In this document: piece after piece, positions 62,752-64,000 of the stretch
How positions within the stretch are numbered: position 1 is the stretch's first letter
Layout of the letters: each line of letters begins with the position of its first letter
Assembly: GCA_022824495.1 (NCBI GenBank)
Contig: JAJDZU010000019.1
Location: 25,869-89,868, forward strand
Length of the DNA stretch: 64,000 bases
Direction: 5' to 3'
From: Chloroflexota bacterium
Lineage (GTDB): Bacteria > Chloroflexota > UBA11872
Made by a program: the position numbers and the translations under genes
Notes under the pieces: generated by a model
Databases searched by the model: none
Told to the model about the DNA's origin: nothing
The model's input: the letters and a program-made list of their open reading frames with translations, nothing else

Positions 62752-63066
62752 ATGACCCCCGAACTCATCGGCATCCTCGCCGTCGGCGCCACCTTGACTG
62801 GCGTCGGCGCCACCATGATCGGCCTGCTGCTCACGTTCCGCCGCGAGGCGCGCGCCGATATGCAGGCCCTGCGAGCCGAGTTCCGCGCCGATAGCCAGCG
62901 TCTGCGCGCGGAATTGAATGCCGGCTTGGCCGGCGTGCGCAAGGACGTGCAGGCCCTGACCAAGCGCGTGTCTCGCCTCGACGAACGCGTGTCTCGCCTC
63001 GAATGCGTCATCCAAGGCCTCTTCGCCGGACGCCGTGACCGAGACCGCCACCACGACGCCGCCTGA
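62752..63066 (+). CDS. Tandem small coiled-coil membrane protein, copy 3
   Basis: 104 residues, ATG 62752. The N-terminus MTPELIGILAVGATLTGVGA leads into MIGLLLTFRREARADMQALR and KRVSRLDERVSRLECVIQGL, closely related to copies 1-2 but with one longer membrane segment and a shorter coil. The same RRDRDRHHDAA tail. Confidence 0.72.
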   Translation: MTPELIGILAVGATLTGVGATMIGLLLTFRREARADMQALRAEFRADSQRLRAELNAGLAGVRKDVQALTKRVSRLDERVSRLECVIQGLFAGRRDRDRHHDAA

Positions 63067-64000
63067 CCCCAATCCCCTCAGCGTCGCCAACGGCCGCGCG
63101 ATCCACAGAGCAATCATTTGGTAGCGCCTGGGCCCAGCGATCGCCGCAAGCACCACCGGGCCCTCCCACCGCCGATTCCGGTCCGTTCCTCCCTGAGTCG
63201 ATCAACGTCACCTAAGCTGTCACGTGTCGTACTCATTACGATGTCGTACTAGCGGAAGTCGTCGCACCTCAGCGCTCGCCTGCGTGGTGATGCCCGGAGT
63301 CGACCTCGTCGCTATCCCGGCCGGAGTCACCTGCACTGCTAGCAACGCATGCACTGATTGCCGTACTGGCAGCGATCTCATTGCCTGCACCCGCCATCCC
63401 CGGCGCCGGTCAGACGCGGGATCCCACCAGCCCCACGCGCCTCGGTCTCTTCACCAGCCACCATTCATCAATCAGATGCCATCAGTCCCCAATGCCGGGC
63501 GCAAAATCAGTCGCCAGCTCTTGATACTTCTCCTGCTCCTCTCTCACTGCTCACTACTCTCGGCTCGCTCCTTTCCTGGCCACTTGCCCCTCGCCCTCAG
63601 AAAGTGTACACTGTCCGAGTAAACCCTGCAACCCCTGCTCCAAATGCCCCCTCCCTTCTCGCCGAAGCAGCAGCAACCAACCCGTCATCCCCGCGCAAAG
63701 CCTGCCCTGAGCTTGCCGAAGGGCCGGCACCCAGCCCCATGCGCAATCCCGGCGCACCCAGCGTTTCTCGTGAGCCTGTCGAACCACACCCCCTGGCAAC
63801 CCAGCCAGACCAAATGCTCCCAACCACCTACTCCCCCACTCACCTCTCGACCCTCTGCCTTCTCCCCTCCCGCCCGCCCCCTCACAGCCCCACCCGTCGT
63901 CGCCCACCCGCAAAAAAACCCGCCCACACTGTCTCGGGCCCGCCGGCCCCCTCTGGGGGCCGGCTGGCCAGAGACAGTTCCCCCCTTCACCCCCCACCAA
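63067..64000. other. 934-base non-coding, repeat-rich right end
   Basis: No convincing gene on either strand. It has family B (CCTGCCCTGAGCTTGCCGAA, about 63704-63723), part of families C and D near 63720-63795, and becomes C-rich to the right. Open frames here code Pro/Ser/Arg-rich peptides without family likeness. Confidence 0.65.
63928..63978. repeat. Long inverted repeat near the right edge
   Basis: ACTGTCTC..GGCC..GCCGGCCCCC (left) and GGGGGCCGGC..GGCC..GAGACAGT (right) pair over about 22 bases with two mismatches around TCT. On the minus strand a T7 follows twelve bases later, so it may terminate a gene beyond the window edge. Confidence 0.55.

Noticed and set aside
63224..63622. 132-codon ORF near the right end
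   Set aside because: No ribosome site, Ser/Pro/Arg-rich, runs through repeat sequence.

Overview
The window is high-GC bacterial chromosome, most likely from an uncultivated Chloroflexota (Dehalococcoidia/SAR202-like or a related class). This is inferred from the 23S-5S rRNA locus with no 16S gene beside it, solute-binding lipoproteins with long Ala/Thr/Pro/Glu linkers, RraA, phytanoyl-CoA dioxygenase, Gfo/Idh/MocA and DUF5069 proteins, and abundant short palindromic repeats. No database search was run, so the placement is tentative.

Layout. 1-2.1 kb: the rplK-rplA-rplJ-rplL ribosomal operon, with an L10-type leader and attenuator before rplJ. 2.1-9.5 kb: a surface-glycan cluster of three GT2 enzymes, one GT4 enzyme, a GT39/ArnT-like membrane glycosyltransferase and a convergent Wzx-like flippase. 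9.6-25.8 kb: small zinc-ribbon and membrane proteins, two Gfo/Idh/MocA oxidoreductases, an NHL-repeat secreted protein, an LCP-family lipoprotein, a Mig-like DNA glycosylase, a GT9 enzyme, an HAD phosphatase, a P-loop kinase, tRNA-Thr, a large GT-C-like membrane protein, a phytanoyl-CoA dioxygenase and a Tat/lipoprotein solute-binding protein. 26-29.4 kb: 23S and 5S rRNA with a clear promoter and a long processing stem. 29.5-40 kb: SDR, YkgJ, an MDR-ArsC-RraA operon, an AKR, a Mpg-type glycosylase, a RelE-type toxin-antitoxin pair, an AraC regulator with an SDR, tRNA-Ala and tRNA-Ile. 40-64 kb: an accessory region containing lepA, an NCS2 permease fused to a HATPase-like domain, an ABC-F protein with an attenuator leader, many toxin-antitoxin modules (RHH/PIN, YafQ, two HicBA, AbrB/VapC, a possible PIN pair), an HD/YwgA-like pair, a single-chain restriction-modification enzyme coupled to a pentapeptide-repeat protein, three tandem coiled-coil membrane proteins, and many dispersed repeats.

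The best single observation is at 32086-32442 on the minus strand. An ArsC/Spx-family protein there can be read in full only if an in-frame TGA (32409-32407) is decoded as selenocysteine, giving a U-T-S-C redox motif. The start has a perfect Shine-Dalgarno and a bacterial SECIS-like hairpin follows the TGA. ORF callers would truncate this gene. Arsenate-reductase-like selenoproteins are, to my recollection, known from marine metagenomes, so the family is not new, but this gene would normally be misannotated.

Other points of interest: a YafQ toxin-antitoxin cassette bracketed by the lepA 3' end and a decayed second copy of it; three CGCGCCA repeats with exact 21-bp periodicity upstream of an SDR-AraC pair; a tRNA-Ala remnant next to an aldo/keto reductase remnant; a palindromic repeat inserted in frame in the restriction enzyme and another between hicB and hicA; and an apparent GC-skew reversal near the rRNA genes.
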